This document shows positions 1 through 8,619 of a stretch of 64,000 nucleotides of DNA, piece after piece. Source of the stretch: CAIOZA01 sp964464375 (GTDB lineage: Bacteria; Bacteroidota; Ignavibacteria; Kapaibacteriales; UBA2268); contig CAYXFU010000004.1 in assembly GCA_964464375.1 (NCBI GenBank), forward strand, positions 78,532 through 142,531. The letters are read 5' to 3'. Numbering within the stretch: position 1 is the stretch's first letter; every line of letters begins with the position of its first letter. A model generated the notes under the pieces. That model saw only the letters and a list, made by a program, of their open reading frames with translations. It was not told the origin of the DNA and ran no database searches. A program made the translations under genes and the position numbers.

Positions 1-2
1 AT

Positions 3-2207
3 AGTTTTGACTATAATCCAGTTTGCGGTGTTGCAGCTGCAGTTGTGGTCAGTGAATATGATTACAGTAAGAATTGGGTGCCAACCAAAACAGCTCTGCT
101 TATCAAAAAGGATGGTGATTCTGTTTGGTCTGTTGGAATGACTGATGTGCGCAGCGATGCTATTGTCCGAGTTTTTAATAATGGAGTTATCAAAGTCAGA
201 TCGAAGTTTCAGGTGTGGAGTGACTCAAAATATGTTGAGAATCAATGGTTATCTTATACAGTAAATAATGGTCTGAAATGGGACGGATCGCCATCAAACT
301 GGCCCAGTCAGGATTTTTTCTCGTCAGGAACTACCTTATACAATCTCTGGTGTGACTATCTCTATCTGAGTTTTGATCTTGGCACCAAATGGTACAAAAA
401 TACATTACCAAACACAAAACGCGATTATCAACATTTAATATACTTTAATTTTATAACTGTTTCCGATAGTGGAATGGCTTATGTCCAATCAAAACCGGAT
501 TACTTCAATTATTTGCATCCTGACTCAATTTATTTTCTGAAGTCTAAGGATCAGATTCTTTGGGGTGATGTTGGAATGAACCTGAGAGAACAGTTGATCG
601 ATATAGTATTCCGTACTGAAAATCAGTTTTTCGCTATCACCGACAGCACTGGTGTGCTATATACTTCAGATCAGGGAAAGACTTTCAGCCGTATAGCCTT
701 GACTGATAAGAAATTTCTTTATATGAAATTCACGGATAATAGCCGCAGTCAGCTCTATGTTGCTAATCACAACGAAGCCTATCTTATCAATGCTGACGAT
801 TTCAGTGTAACAAAACTCGATGTTCCTGGTGGCAAGATTGTGGGAATTGGGACGAATAATAAAAGGCTTTATGCCTGCATCCTAAGTGGGGGTGTCTGTA
901 CAAGCGATGATCTGGGCAAAACATGGAATTTTATTGATAAACCAACACGACCGCTGGATTACTATAATCTCAAAATCGATAAAAATAATATTTTATACGT
1001 TTTGAGCAGAGGATTCTATCCGGTGAATTCATTCAGGCTCTATCGTTCAGCAGACTATGGAACACATTGGGAATTCCTTTTCGAGTCAGATAAGTATCTT
1101 TGGTTGGAAAAGCTTCATGGTAAAGTATATCTCAATCACACAAAAGAGAGAAAGATATATTATTTCGATGATGGGATGAAATTATCATTCGACTATAAAG
1201 ATTATGACAGCTATAATATGATTATGCCTTATGGCGATAATTCAATTCTTTTAGATTTTATTGGGCTTGACGGACATCATTACTACTATAAATCAAATGA
1301 CGACGGCAATAACTGGAGTAAAACTGATACACCTGAGACCTCGCTCTGGGTAAACAGTTACTTTGTTAAAGATAATGGTGACCGATACAGAACAGATGGA
1401 ATTAATTACTTATTTTTGGACAAGAATCTTAATGTTAAGAATAAGTATAATCCTGACTTTCTTGTGATTACCGAAAGAACCGGCGATCCACGAAAAGGAT
1501 TCAATTATTATGACCGTCCCAGCAAAGCTTACCTTTTCAAAGATAGGAATGGTGATGCTGTCATTTTCGAGGGAGATGATACTTATTACGAAACCAAAAA
1601 TAAGATCTATGTTTCCTCTGACAATGGAACCACATGGAGTAATAATACGTTACCTGTCTATAGTATTTTGAAAGAAAATTTCTTTATTCAAAATAAGTAT
1701 AATGACATTTTCTATATCTATGACAGCGGATTATACAAATTCAATTCTGATTCTAACAGACTTGATAAAGTTGCTAATTTCCCCGTCAAAACTTTTGCCA
1801 CGGATACTACAATTGATGGAAACGCATACAATTTCTTAATGATGGATTGCGATAACAAAGGAGCAATAATAGGTTTATTAAAGTATTCAGGGCTTTTTTA
1901 TTATCCTCCTGAAGGAACTGAAAACATATTCCCTCAACCCAATCCTTCTATGCCGATATTGATATTTCCCAATCCTGTAGCTGATGAAGCGATTGTTCAG
2001 TTCCATGTCGATCACGACAAATCAATCGTTACGATCAAGGTTTACGATTATCTCGGCAGGGAAGCACAAAATTCATATCTTGATTTTCTAAAAGAAGGTG
2101 ATTATCAGCAGAAGATAAATCTTGGAAGCCTCCCCAGAGGCTTATATTTCATTGTTGTCAATACATCCGGCACGATCAGAGCCACAGCTGTGCATGTAAA
2201 ACACTGA
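3..2207 (+). CDS. T9SS-exported Asp-box (BNR) repeat protein, 5' truncated by window edge
   Basis: The reading frame is open from the first bases of the window, so the true start and signal peptide lie upstream. A GTG at 45 is only an internal candidate. At least five Asp-box motifs (S/T-x-D-x-G-x-T-W) are visible, for example TSDQGKTF, TSDDLGKTW, RSADYGTHW, KSNDDGNNW and SSDNGTTW, which suggests a sialidase- or sortilin-like beta-propeller. The last 85 residues form a type IX sorting domain (FPNPVADEA, VYDYLGREA, LPRGLYFIV, ending VKH). The protein is probably exported by Sec, then T9SS, and displayed on or released from the surface. The gene at 39412 is a paralogue with the same plan. No substrate or enzymatic role can be named. 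Confidence 0.85.
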   Translation, partial: SFDYNPVCGVAAAVVVSEYDYSKNWVPTKTALLIKKDGDSVWSVGMTDVRSDAIVRVFNNGVIKVRSKFQVWSDSKYVENQWLSYTVNNGLKWDGSPSNWPSQDFFSSGTTLYNLWCDYLYLSFDLGTKWYKNTLPNTKRDYQHLIYFNFITVSDSGMAYVQSKPDYFNYLHPDSIYFLKSKDQILWGDVGMNLREQLIDIVFRTENQFFAITDSTGVLYTSDQGKTFSRIALTDKKFLYMKFTDNSRSQLYVANHNEAYLINADDFSVTKLDVPGGKIVGIGTNNKRLYACILSGGVCTSDDLGKTWNFIDKPTRPLDYYNLKIDKNNILYVLSRGFYPVNSFRLYRSADYGTHWEFLFESDKYLWLEKLHGKVYLNHTKERKIYYFDDGMKLSFDYKDYDSYNMIMPYGDNSILLDFIGLDGHHYYYKSNDDGNNWSKTDTPETSLWVNSYFVKDNGDRYRTDGINYLFLDKNLNVKNKYNPDFLVITERTGDPRKGFNYYDRPSKAYLFKDRNGDAVIFEGDDTYYETKNKIYVSSDNGTTWSNNTLPVYSILKENFFIQNKYNDIFYIYDSGLYKFNSDSNRLDKVANFPVKTFATDTTIDGNAYNFLMMDCDNKGAIIGLLKYSGLFYYPPEGTENIFPQPNPSMPILIFPNPVADEAIVQFHVDHDKSIVTIKVYDYLGREAQNSYLDFLKEGDYQQKINLGSLPRGLYFIVVNTSGTIRATAVHVKH

Positions 2208-2409
2208 AATATCTACCTTTTTATTAAGTAGGGTTCTGTATGCCAAACCTTTACAAAACGAGAAGCAAATCTTTAATATTTATGGTCAAACAGGACTATC
2301 TGTAGGGATTCAAAATCTTGAACCCCTACGAATCAATGTCTCCTGTTTTGCTCCGGGGATGTATTTTGTGAGGATTGGGGATAAAGTAAAAAAATTTGTG
2401 AAGATATAA
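2203..2409 (+). pseudogene. remnant of a second T9SS sorting domain
   Basis: An open frame overlaps the end of the preceding gene in another phase and ends at TAA 2407. Its tail reads APGMYFVRIGDKVKKFVK, a typical type IX C-terminal strand. The final 54 coding bases differ at only three positions from the end of the gene at 16130, 15 kb away. There is no start codon, signal peptide or body domain. It also contains a nearly perfect palindrome at 2302-2329. It is best read as the 3' end of a lost or recombined gene, or an orphan sorting-domain cassette. Confidence 0.6.
2302..2329. repeat. 28-bp palindrome inside the sorting-domain remnant
   Basis: The two 12-base arms, GTAGGGATTCAA and TTGAACCCCTAC, are complementary with one mismatch around a 4-base centre. 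The outer GTAGGG/CCCTAC arms resemble the GTAAGGG/CCCTTAC arms of the palindrome at 17156. It sits in the turn between the IYG strand and the APGMYF strand of the encoded domain. Confidence 0.75.
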
Positions 2410-2430
2410 AGTTAAGCAGCATTTATGCAC

Positions 2431-2468
2431 AAAAAAAAGCTGTCCTAATTTAGGGGACAGCTTTTTTT
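2431..2468. terminator. bidirectional intrinsic terminator
   Basis: A 14-bp stem (AAAAAAAGCTGTCC paired with GGACAGCTTTTTTT) has a short loop and A/T tracts on both sides. It can end rplS transcription from the right and transcription of the surface-protein gene from the left. Confidence 0.9.
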
Positions 2469-2486
2469 ATAATTTCTATCGCTTGA

Positions 2487-2867
2487 TTAGCTGAGTTTCT
2501 GTCTGATCTTTCTGTCGCTCATTCCGCGAAGATAATAAAGTTTCGCTCTGCGTGTTCTGCCTTCACGAATCAATGTGATAGCCTGAAGCATTGGCGAGAA
2601 CAATGGGAATATACGCTCTACGCCTACTCCGTTTGATATCTTACGAATCAGGAATGACTGGTTGACGCCAGCACCTCTTCTAGCAATTATGATTCCCTTA
2701 AAGTTCTGAATTCTTTCTTTTTCGCCTTCAACAACTCTAACAGCAACGTTCACTGTATCGCCCGGGCTAAAATCTGGAATTTCGACATAATTATCGCCGT
2801 CTTTTTGTCTGCGTACGTCTATCGCTCTTTCTTTAGACAGCGTTTCGATCAAATCTAATGTATTCAT
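2487..2867 (-). CDS. rplS: 50S ribosomal protein L19
   Basis: L19 lies at the 30S-50S interface of the ribosome. The 126-residue product matches the family length and has the conserved core (FSPGDTVNV, RIQNFKGIII, RRGAGVNQSF, VERIFPLFSP, GRTRRAKLYYLR). A TTG at 2873 is possible, but the ATG at 2867 is preferred because AAAGGA lies 7 bases upstream of it. The gene stands alone here. In many bacteria it follows rpsP-rimM-trmD. A strong consensus promoter lies just upstream at 2895-2925. Confidence 0.97.
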   Translation of the reverse strand: MNTLDLIETLSKERAIDVRRQKDGDNYVEIPDFSPGDTVNVAVRVVEGEKERIQNFKGIIIARRGAGVNQSFLIRKISNGVGVERIFPLFSPMLQAITLIREGRTRRAKLYYLRGMSDRKIRQKLS

Positions 2868-2894
2868 TTTCAAATCCTTTTACAAATAGAGCCA

Positions 2895-2925
2895 CAAATT
2901 TACGACTTTTTCTACAAATTGCCAA
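2895..2925 (-). promoter_or_regulatory. Bacteroidota-type promoter of rplS
   Basis: Read on the minus strand, TTG (2925-2923) is separated by exactly 20 bases from TAAATTTG (2902-2895). This matches the -33/-7 consensus TTG and TANNTTTG of Bacteroidota sigma-A. The expected start site is about 20 bases upstream of the Shine-Dalgarno site. Confidence 0.75.
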
Positions 2926-3146
2926 AATTATTTTTAATTTTTTTTTAAAAGGCTAATATCCTCACCTAAAAATTATTGGTCATTATTCTACATAAAATCC
3001 TAATGCAATTATTTTATTTCTTCCTTTTCTAGCACTTGCTAAGTCTATATATAGCAATATAATAACAATTCATGTAGTAAAAAATAATATTTGGCATAAG
3101 TATTGAATTATGCTTCACTGAATTTAATAATAAATTATAAAGCAGG

Positions 3147-3920
3147 ATGCTCAGATATAAATCAGTTATCATATCATTGGTCATAGGACTGTTGTTCTCA
3201 ATTGCCCTTGCAGAAACTGCAAAAGCACAGCAGAGTGTGCCGTCTTTGCCGCGTCTATCCATCTCTGTAGATAATTCAGACAAGAAGGATGACTTCTCAA
3301 TGAATATCCAGATACTGTTGATTATGACGGTTCTCACATTGGCTCCATCACTTCTTATAATGATGACTTGCTTCACAAGAATCATAGTTGTTTTTCACTT
3401 TCTCAGGATGGCTCTCGGAACTCAAACTCAACCTCCAAATCAAATGCTAATTGGTTTAGCTTTATTCCTCACATTTTTTGTCATGCAACCAGTGATGGAT
3501 CAAGCAAACCGTGAGGGATTGCAACCATATATGCGAGATGAAATCACACAGTCTCAGGCTGTGGACAATATGATAACACCATTCAGAGCGTTCATGCTCA
3601 AGCATACTCGTGAACAGGATCTGAAGCTCTTCATAAAGTTAAGTGGAAATGATAAGCCAAAAGATATAACAGAAGTTTCTACATGGACTGTTATTCCGGC
3701 ATATTCAATCAGCGAGTTACGTATGGCATTTCAGATTGGATTCTTATTGTTCATACCATTCATCGTGCTTGATATGGTTATAGCCAGTATTTTAATGGCA
3801 CTGGGTATGTTCCTTCTGCCACCTCAGCTGATTTCTCTGCCAATAAAAATACTGCTGTTCATACTTGTTGACGGTTGGTACCTGATAATAGAGTCCTTGA
3901 TGAAGGGTATTATGAAATAG
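3147..3920 (+). CDS. fliP: flagellar biosynthetic protein FliP
   Basis: FliP is the major subunit of the FliPQR export gate of the flagellar type III secretion system in the inner membrane. The 257-residue product has a cleavable-looking signal peptide (about residues 1-27, ending AKAQ), as is usual for FliP. The hydrophobic core follows, with conserved stretches LLIMMTCFTRI, FHFLRMALGTQ, PPNQMLIGLALFLTFF, AFQIGFLLFIPF and SILMALGMFLLPP. It begins the operon fliP-fliQ-fliR-flhB-flhA. FliO is not found next to it. The upstream 270 bases are AT-rich and contain no convincing consensus promoter. Confidence 0.96.
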   Translation: MLRYKSVIISLVIGLLFSIALAETAKAQQSVPSLPRLSISVDNSDKKDDFSMNIQILLIMTVLTLAPSLLIMMTCFTRIIVVFHFLRMALGTQTQPPNQMLIGLALFLTFFVMQPVMDQANREGLQPYMRDEITQSQAVDNMITPFRAFMLKHTREQDLKLFIKLSGNDKPKDITEVSTWTVIPAYSISELRMAFQIGFLLFIPFIVLDMVIASILMALGMFLLPPQLISLPIKILLFILVDGWYLIIESLMKGIMK

Positions 3921-3941
3921 ATTTAATATGGAATTAAATAA

Positions 3942-4208
3942 ATGACAGAACAAATGGTAATATCGATAGTAAGAGAAGCATTCTACAATGTTATGATTGT
4001 TGTAGGACCTCTTTTGCTTGTCTCTCTGGTAGTTGGATTGATAATTTCTATCTTTCAGGCAGCCACTTCTATCTCGGAACAAACATTAACATTTGTCCCG
4101 AAATTAATTGCAGTATTTGTTACAACAGTACTGCTACTGCCATTTATGATGAATGCTTTAAAAACATACACGATAGAAATGATCAAAATGATTGCAACGC
4201 TTAAGTGA
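3942..4208 (+). CDS. fliQ: flagellar biosynthetic protein FliQ
   Basis: FliQ is an 88-residue membrane protein with two transmembrane hairpin segments (about 15-40 and 53-75), matching the usual length of about 89. It packs around FliP and FliR in the export gate. Family residues are visible in PLLLVSLVVGLIISIFQAATSI and EQTLTFVPK (given here as two fragments). The gene lies 21 bases after fliP, and its TGA overlaps the GTG start of fliR by four bases, so translation is probably coupled. Confidence 0.94.
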   Translation: MTEQMVISIVREAFYNVMIVVGPLLLVSLVVGLIISIFQAATSISEQTLTFVPKLIAVFVTTVLLLPFMMNALKTYTIEMIKMIATLK

Positions 4209-4999
4209 TTAATGCTGTAGATATGGATATTTTGATGGGCAAAATGATAATTGCCCTTCTGATTTCGGTAAGAATATCGGGTGCAGTTCTTAGTTCTCCA
4301 TTCTTCAGGAGTACTGCATTTCCTAATAATGTAAAGTTCTTTTTCATAATTATACTTGCTATGGTAATGACGAGCTCTTACTCTCATACGCCCGGCGAAA
4401 TAGATGTGCAAGTTTGGAATATGGCTTTTCTTATTTTGAAAGAGTTCTTTGTTGGTTTGGCTATCGGATTCTCAATGAATATCGTTTTCTTTGGTGCACG
4501 TTTAGCAGGTGGATTGATTGATTTTGATATGGGGTTCCAGACTGGTATGCTATTCAGTGGAGACGACACACCAAGCCTAGTTGGTGAATTTTTTGAAATG
4601 TCAGCTTTAATGGTCTTTCTTATTATAAATGGGCATCATTATTTGATTGAAGGATTGTATGCCAGTTTCAAAATTGTTCCATTGACTCAGGGGCAATTCA
4701 CTCCTGCAACAATGAAGTCATTGACAGTTATTGCCGGAAGCGTAATGATAGTCGGTCTCAAAATTTCTGCACCTGTATTGATATCATTGTTTTTAGTCAA
4801 TTTGGCTCTGGCTTTACTCGCCAGAGTAGCTCCTCAGACTAATGTTTTTGTGCTAAGTTTTCAGATAAAGATCATGGTTGGTCTATTGATATTATTTGCG
4901 ACAGTGCCGTTAACAGTTCTTGGTATCAGATACTTTCTTCAAAATATGGAAACAGATCTGATGAGAATAATTTTAACATTAAATCCCGGACGGATATAA
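4205..4999 (+). CDS. fliR: flagellar biosynthetic protein FliR
   Basis: FliR is the single-copy subunit that completes the FliP5Q4R1 export gate. The 264-residue product is strongly hydrophobic with about six predicted membrane segments and the conserved regions RISGAVLSSPFF, FFVGLAIGFSMN and ALLARVAPQTNVF. It starts at GTG 4205 inside the fliQ stop codon overlap (GTGA). It is followed after 3 bases by flhB, so the gate and switch genes are one transcription unit. Confidence 0.94.
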   Translation: MINAVDMDILMGKMIIALLISVRISGAVLSSPFFRSTAFPNNVKFFFIIILAMVMTSSYSHTPGEIDVQVWNMAFLILKEFFVGLAIGFSMNIVFFGARLAGGLIDFDMGFQTGMLFSGDDTPSLVGEFFEMSALMVFLIINGHHYLIEGLYASFKIVPLTQGQFTPATMKSLTVIAGSVMIVGLKISAPVLISLFLVNLALALLARVAPQTNVFVLSFQIKIMVGLLILFATVPLTVLGIRYFLQNMETDLMRIILTLNPGRI

Positions 5000-5002
5000 G
5001 TA

Positions 5003-6106
5003 ATGGCTGAAAACAAAGAAGGTCAAGAAAAAACCGAACCCGCGAGTGGGAAGAAACTCTCAGAATCGCGGGATAAAGGACAGGTATCGAAAAGTATTGA
5101 CGTAACAACATCTGCGGCACTACTTTTTGGTACCCTTCTTGTTTATTTTACTGGTGCCGGTACAATAGGATCCATCAAAGATTTGTTGGAGAGAATTTTA
5201 ATTCATTCTAATGAATTTGTTTTTACTGACCTAACTATTCAGGCATATTCCCTAGGATTTATTTTATATATCAGTAAGTTGGTTCTTCCTATTCTTATGG
5301 GTATTAGTGCAATTATATTAATAGCAGAGATTTCTCAGGTAGGACTGCACTTCGCAACAAAGAAATTTACTGAAGGATTGAATCTTGCTATGATATTCAA
5401 TCCATTTTCAGGATTGAAAAGAATGTTGTTCTCCAGCAGATCTATGGTTGAACTTCTAAAAAGTCTGATGAAACTAATAATTCTTGGATCTGTTGTGTAC
5501 ACGGTTCTTATGAAATACTCCGACGAAGCAATCCTCCTTATGGAGCGTCCAATAAATGAAATTGGTGCTTTTATTGGAAAAGTAAGCCTTGAGCTGATAT
5601 TGAAAGTCGGCGCTCTTTATATACTGATAGCTGCAGGAGATTATTTCTACCAGAAGTACAAGTTCAAAGATGACATGAAAATGACAAAGCAGGAAGTTAA
5701 GGAAGAGGGAAAGCAGTCCGAAGGTAATCCGATGATAAAATCTAAAATCAGATCACTTATGCGTGGAAGACTGAGAAAACTTATGTTAGCAAAAATGTCT
5801 CAAGCTGATGTTGTTATTACAAACCCAACACATTATGCTATTGCTCTTAAGTACCAGCCCAAACAAGACAATGCTCCGATAGTTATTGCCAAGGGGGTTG
5901 ACTTCCTAGCTTTCAGAATTAGAGAACTGGCTAATGAATATGACATACCAATAGTTGAAGAGCCGCCACTTGCTAGGGCTCTTTACTATTCTGTAGATGT
6001 AGATGAAGCAATACCGGAGAATTTGTTCAAGGCAGTGGCACAGATTCTGGCTTATGTATTTCGTCTTAAAAAGAAGGACGTTATGAGCAATATTAACAAC
6101 AATTAA
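5003..6106 (+). CDS. flhB: flagellar export switch protein FlhB
   Basis: FlhB controls the change of export specificity from rod/hook to filament proteins. The 367-residue product has four membrane segments in its first 210 residues and a cytoplasmic domain carrying the autocleavage motif NPTH at residues 274-277. The N-terminus (GQEKTEPASGKKLSESRDKGQV) is the standard FlhB/SctU opening. A self-cleaving NPTH is present, so the switch should be functional. Injectisome SctU is an alternative family assignment, but no other injectisome genes are nearby. Confidence 0.95.
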   Translation: MAENKEGQEKTEPASGKKLSESRDKGQVSKSIDVTTSAALLFGTLLVYFTGAGTIGSIKDLLERILIHSNEFVFTDLTIQAYSLGFILYISKLVLPILMGISAIILIAEISQVGLHFATKKFTEGLNLAMIFNPFSGLKRMLFSSRSMVELLKSLMKLIILGSVVYTVLMKYSDEAILLMERPINEIGAFIGKVSLELILKVGALYILIAAGDYFYQKYKFKDDMKMTKQEVKEEGKQSEGNPMIKSKIRSLMRGRLRKLMLAKMSQADVVITNPTHYAIALKYQPKQDNAPIVIAKGVDFLAFRIRELANEYDIPIVEEPPLARALYYSVDVDEAIPENLFKAVAQILAYVFRLKKKDVMSNINNN

Positions 6107-6116
6107 CGGAAAATAA

Positions 6117-8246
6117 ATGGCAAAGACAGAACCTCTCGCCCTGACCGGCGGGAATAATATATTAAACTTTGGAAGAAGTATCCTGCCTTATGTTAAGCAT
6201 AATCCGGATATCTTTCTTTCTTTCGGAGTTTTAACAATACTAGCACTCATAATTATTCCCTTGCCTGAATTTCTGCTTGATATTCTTTTATCAATAAGTA
6301 TCTCTATGTCGGTTTTGATAGTACTTATTGCTCTTTACATCCGTAGTCCTGTGGAATTTTCTTCGTTCCCGACAGTTTTGCTTATTGTAACTTTATTCAG
6401 GCTGGGGCTTAATGTTGCGTCAACACGATTAATTCTTAGCGAAGGAAGTGCCGGTCAGGTTATTCAGGCGTTTGGCACTTTCGTTATCCGGGGTAATTAT
6501 GTTGTTGGTTTGATACTATTTATCATCCTTTTAATTATCAATTTCATTGTCGTCGTTAAAGGTTCGACCAGAATAGCAGAAGTAACAGCAAGATTTACTC
6601 TTGATGCTCTCCCGGGCAAGCAGATGAGTATTGATGCTGATTTGAATGCAGGTTACATTGATGAACAGACAGCACGAAAAAGACGCGAGGAATTAACTAA
6701 AGAATCTGACTTTTATGGCTCGATGGATGGTGCGTCAAAGTTTATAAAGGGTGATGCGATAGCGGGTTTGTTGATCACCGCTATAAATATTATTGGCGGA
6801 TTTGCTATTGGTATAGCTCAGCTCGATATGGATATATCCACAGCACTATCCACATTTACTATTCTTTCTATCGGTGACGGTCTGGTTTCCCAGATACCTG
6901 GATTGCTTATTTCTGTTGCCGCCGGTTTTGTTGTAACACGTTCAGCATCAGCAGACAAACTAGATTCTGAACTTGGGAAGCAATTCACAGGAAAAACTAA
7001 ACCTATGGCTATGGTATCGGGGACGATGTTCATACTAGGTGTTATGCCTGGTCTTCCGACATTCCCTTTCCTTTTGATTTCATTTGTTGCAGGAATAATT
7101 GCATATTTCAGGTCAAAGGCAAACAAGAAAGAAGCAGTCGAAAAGCTAAGAGAGGAAATGATAGATACAGATAAAACTACCGAGAAACCAGAAGAAGCTC
7201 CTGTTGAGGAATTATTACGTGTCGATCCGGTCGAAATCGAATTAGGATATTCACTGATTGCTCTTGTGGACGAGGCTCAGGGCGGCGACGTATTCAAACG
7301 AATATCCAATGTAAGAAGGCAATTAGCGATGGAGTTAGGCATAATCCTTCCACCTGTGAGAGTCAGGGATAATCTTCAACTTGAGCCGGAAGAATATATA
7401 ATAAGGATTCGTGGGAATGAAGCCGCCAGAAACCAATTGCATCCAACTATGCTTTTGGCTATGAATCCCGGTACTGCAGAAGGTGACTTGAGCGGTATCA
7501 AAGTGACAGAGCCGGTCTTCGGATTGCCTGCTACATGGATTGGTTTCGGCGACAGGGAAAATGCCGAAATTATGGGCTATACAGTTGTAGAATCAGCAAC
7601 TGTTCTCACTACACATCTGACTGAATTATTAAGACGTAACTCAGACAAGCTGATCACACGTCAGGATATCAAACATTTAGTCGAAAATCTAAAGACTGAT
7701 TATCCGGCATTAGTGGATGAAATGACTCCTGATAATCTCCCTTCGGCAACCACTCAGAAGGTTATTCAAAATCTTCTCAAGGAAGGTATTCCTATCAGAG
7801 ATTTGCCAATTATACTCGAATCTCTTCTTGAATACTACCCTATAACGAAGAATATTGATGTTCTGACGGAATTTGTCCGGCACAATATGTCCGAAACTAT
7901 CAAAAAGCTATATCAGGATGACAAAGGGACAGTCCACGTGATTGCGTTGGACACAGAGATAGAAGATAAAATGACGACTGCTCTCCAGACAAGTAATCAG
8001 GCTAGCAGTTCGCCTTCACTTGGGTTGCCACCTGACATGATTCGAGATGTTCATAATGCACTCTCTGACCAGATCGACGATATAACTTTAAGAGGTTATC
8101 TGCCAATTATAATATGCTCAGCTCAGGTCAGACCATATTTTTACAGGATGATTCATACTCAGTTCCCGATGATCAGCGTGATAAGTTATACGGAATTACC
8201 GCCAGATACTGACATAGAAATCATGTCTAATCTTGCGGCAACATAA
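6117..8246 (+). CDS. flhA: flagellar biosynthesis protein FlhA
   Basis: FlhA forms the nonameric export ring below the FliPQR gate and binds chaperone-substrate complexes. The 709-residue length is typical. About eight membrane segments occupy residues 1-330, including the family signature FPTVLLIVTLFRLGLN near residue 85 and LDALPGKQMSIDADLNAG near 165. The remainder is the soluble cytosolic domain. It is the last gene of the operon. FlhF, FlhG and sigma factor genes often seen next are replaced here by a repeat-rich gap. Confidence 0.96.
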   Translation: MAKTEPLALTGGNNILNFGRSILPYVKHNPDIFLSFGVLTILALIIIPLPEFLLDILLSISISMSVLIVLIALYIRSPVEFSSFPTVLLIVTLFRLGLNVASTRLILSEGSAGQVIQAFGTFVIRGNYVVGLILFIILLIINFIVVVKGSTRIAEVTARFTLDALPGKQMSIDADLNAGYIDEQTARKRREELTKESDFYGSMDGASKFIKGDAIAGLLITAINIIGGFAIGIAQLDMDISTALSTFTILSIGDGLVSQIPGLLISVAAGFVVTRSASADKLDSELGKQFTGKTKPMAMVSGTMFILGVMPGLPTFPFLLISFVAGIIAYFRSKANKKEAVEKLREEMIDTDKTTEKPEEAPVEELLRVDPVEIELGYSLIALVDEAQGGDVFKRISNVRRQLAMELGIILPPVRVRDNLQLEPEEYIIRIRGNEAARNQLHPTMLLAMNPGTAEGDLSGIKVTEPVFGLPATWIGFGDRENAEIMGYTVVESATVLTTHLTELLRRNSDKLITRQDIKHLVENLKTDYPALVDEMTPDNLPSATTQKVIQNLLKEGIPIRDLPIILESLLEYYPITKNIDVLTEFVRHNMSETIKKLYQDDKGTVHVIALDTEIEDKMTTALQTSNQASSSPSLGLPPDMIRDVHNALSDQIDDITLRGYLPIIICSAQVRPYFYRMIHTQFPMISVISYTELPPDTDIEIMSNLAAT

Positions 8247-8255
8247 GGCAACTCG

Positions 8256-8281
8256 AAACCCCATGCTTAAGCATGAGGTTT
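8256..8281. terminator. palindrome downstream of flhA, possible terminator
   Basis: AAACC and CATGCTTAAGCATG and GGTTT form a 26-base near-perfect inverted repeat ten bases after the flhA stop. No T-run follows, so it is either a weak terminator, a 3'-end stabilising hairpin or another mobile palindrome. Confidence 0.5.
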
Positions 8282-8461
8282 GTTGAATCCATGTTTTTTT
8301 CTAAAGTTTTGCAAATTGCATCTTTTTTCGCACTTTTGGCACTATTTTAATGAGCGTGAAGGTATATATAATTCTGGTAACCTCCTTATATTACGATCAT
8401 CTTACTTTTGGGTTGGCACTTTTGCATCAATTGCATTGTGTTTTTTCGTTTTTAGTATTTA

Positions 8462-8475
8462 ATCCCTAACGGGAT
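8462..8475. repeat. hairpin ATCCC-TAAC-GGGAT, decayed family I element
   Basis: The five-base arms enclose TAAC. Read on the minus strand, the hairpin is followed by TTAAATACTAAA, which looks like a decayed version of the tail TTGAATATTTGT seen in the intact copies at 8541 and 8593. Confidence 0.55.
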
Positions 8476-8503
8476 AAGGAAATGCAAAAAAAAGATTATT
8501 GAT

Positions 8504-8531
8504 CTACAAATATTGAACTCCGATGGAGTTC
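8504..8531 (-). repeat. family I palindromic element (hairpin plus AATATTTGTAG tail)
   Basis: On the minus strand the hairpin GAACTCC-ATC-GGAGTTC is followed by AATATTTGTAG. The tail matches the copies at 8541 and 8593, while the stem sequence is different. This is a constant-flank, variable-stem element. Confidence 0.75.
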
Positions 8532-8540
8532 CTTTTTTCT

Positions 8541-8566
8541 ATCACGTAGTGATTGAATATTTGTAG
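8541..8566 (+). repeat. family I palindromic element
   Basis: The hairpin ATCAC-GTA-GTGAT is followed directly by TGAATATTTGTAG. It lies only nine bases from the oppositely oriented copy at 8504-8531, so the two form a convergent-tail pair. Confidence 0.75.
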
Positions 8567-8592
8567 AAATCAAAATATCAAAAACATTACCC

Positions 8593-8619
8593 AATCCCGT
8601 TAGGGATTGAATATTTGTG
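8593..8619 (+). repeat. family I palindromic element
   Basis: The hairpin AATCCC-GTTA-GGGATT is followed by GAATATTTGTG. The stem is a near complement of the stem at 8462, and the tail matches those at 8541 and 15993. Confidence 0.75.

Noticed and set aside
3029..3385. 118-codon minus-strand frame over the fliP start
   Set aside because: It overlaps the fliP signal peptide region on the opposite strand. Composition is not protein-like and fliP is certain.
3147..8246. Virulence-type injectisome (SctRSTUV) instead of flagellar export
   Set aside because: No secretin, ATPase, needle or effector genes are nearby. FliP has a signal peptide, and FlhA/FlhB lengths and sequences fit flagella.
8280..8462. 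60-codon open frame after flhA
   Set aside because: It begins within the palindrome after flhA, has no ribosome binding site, and its product is rich in Phe, His and Cys in a way expected from AT-rich non-coding DNA.
8462..8619. CRISPR array
   Set aside because: The repeats have a conserved tail but variable hairpins, opposite orientations and irregular spacing, with no spacers of equal length and no cas genes.
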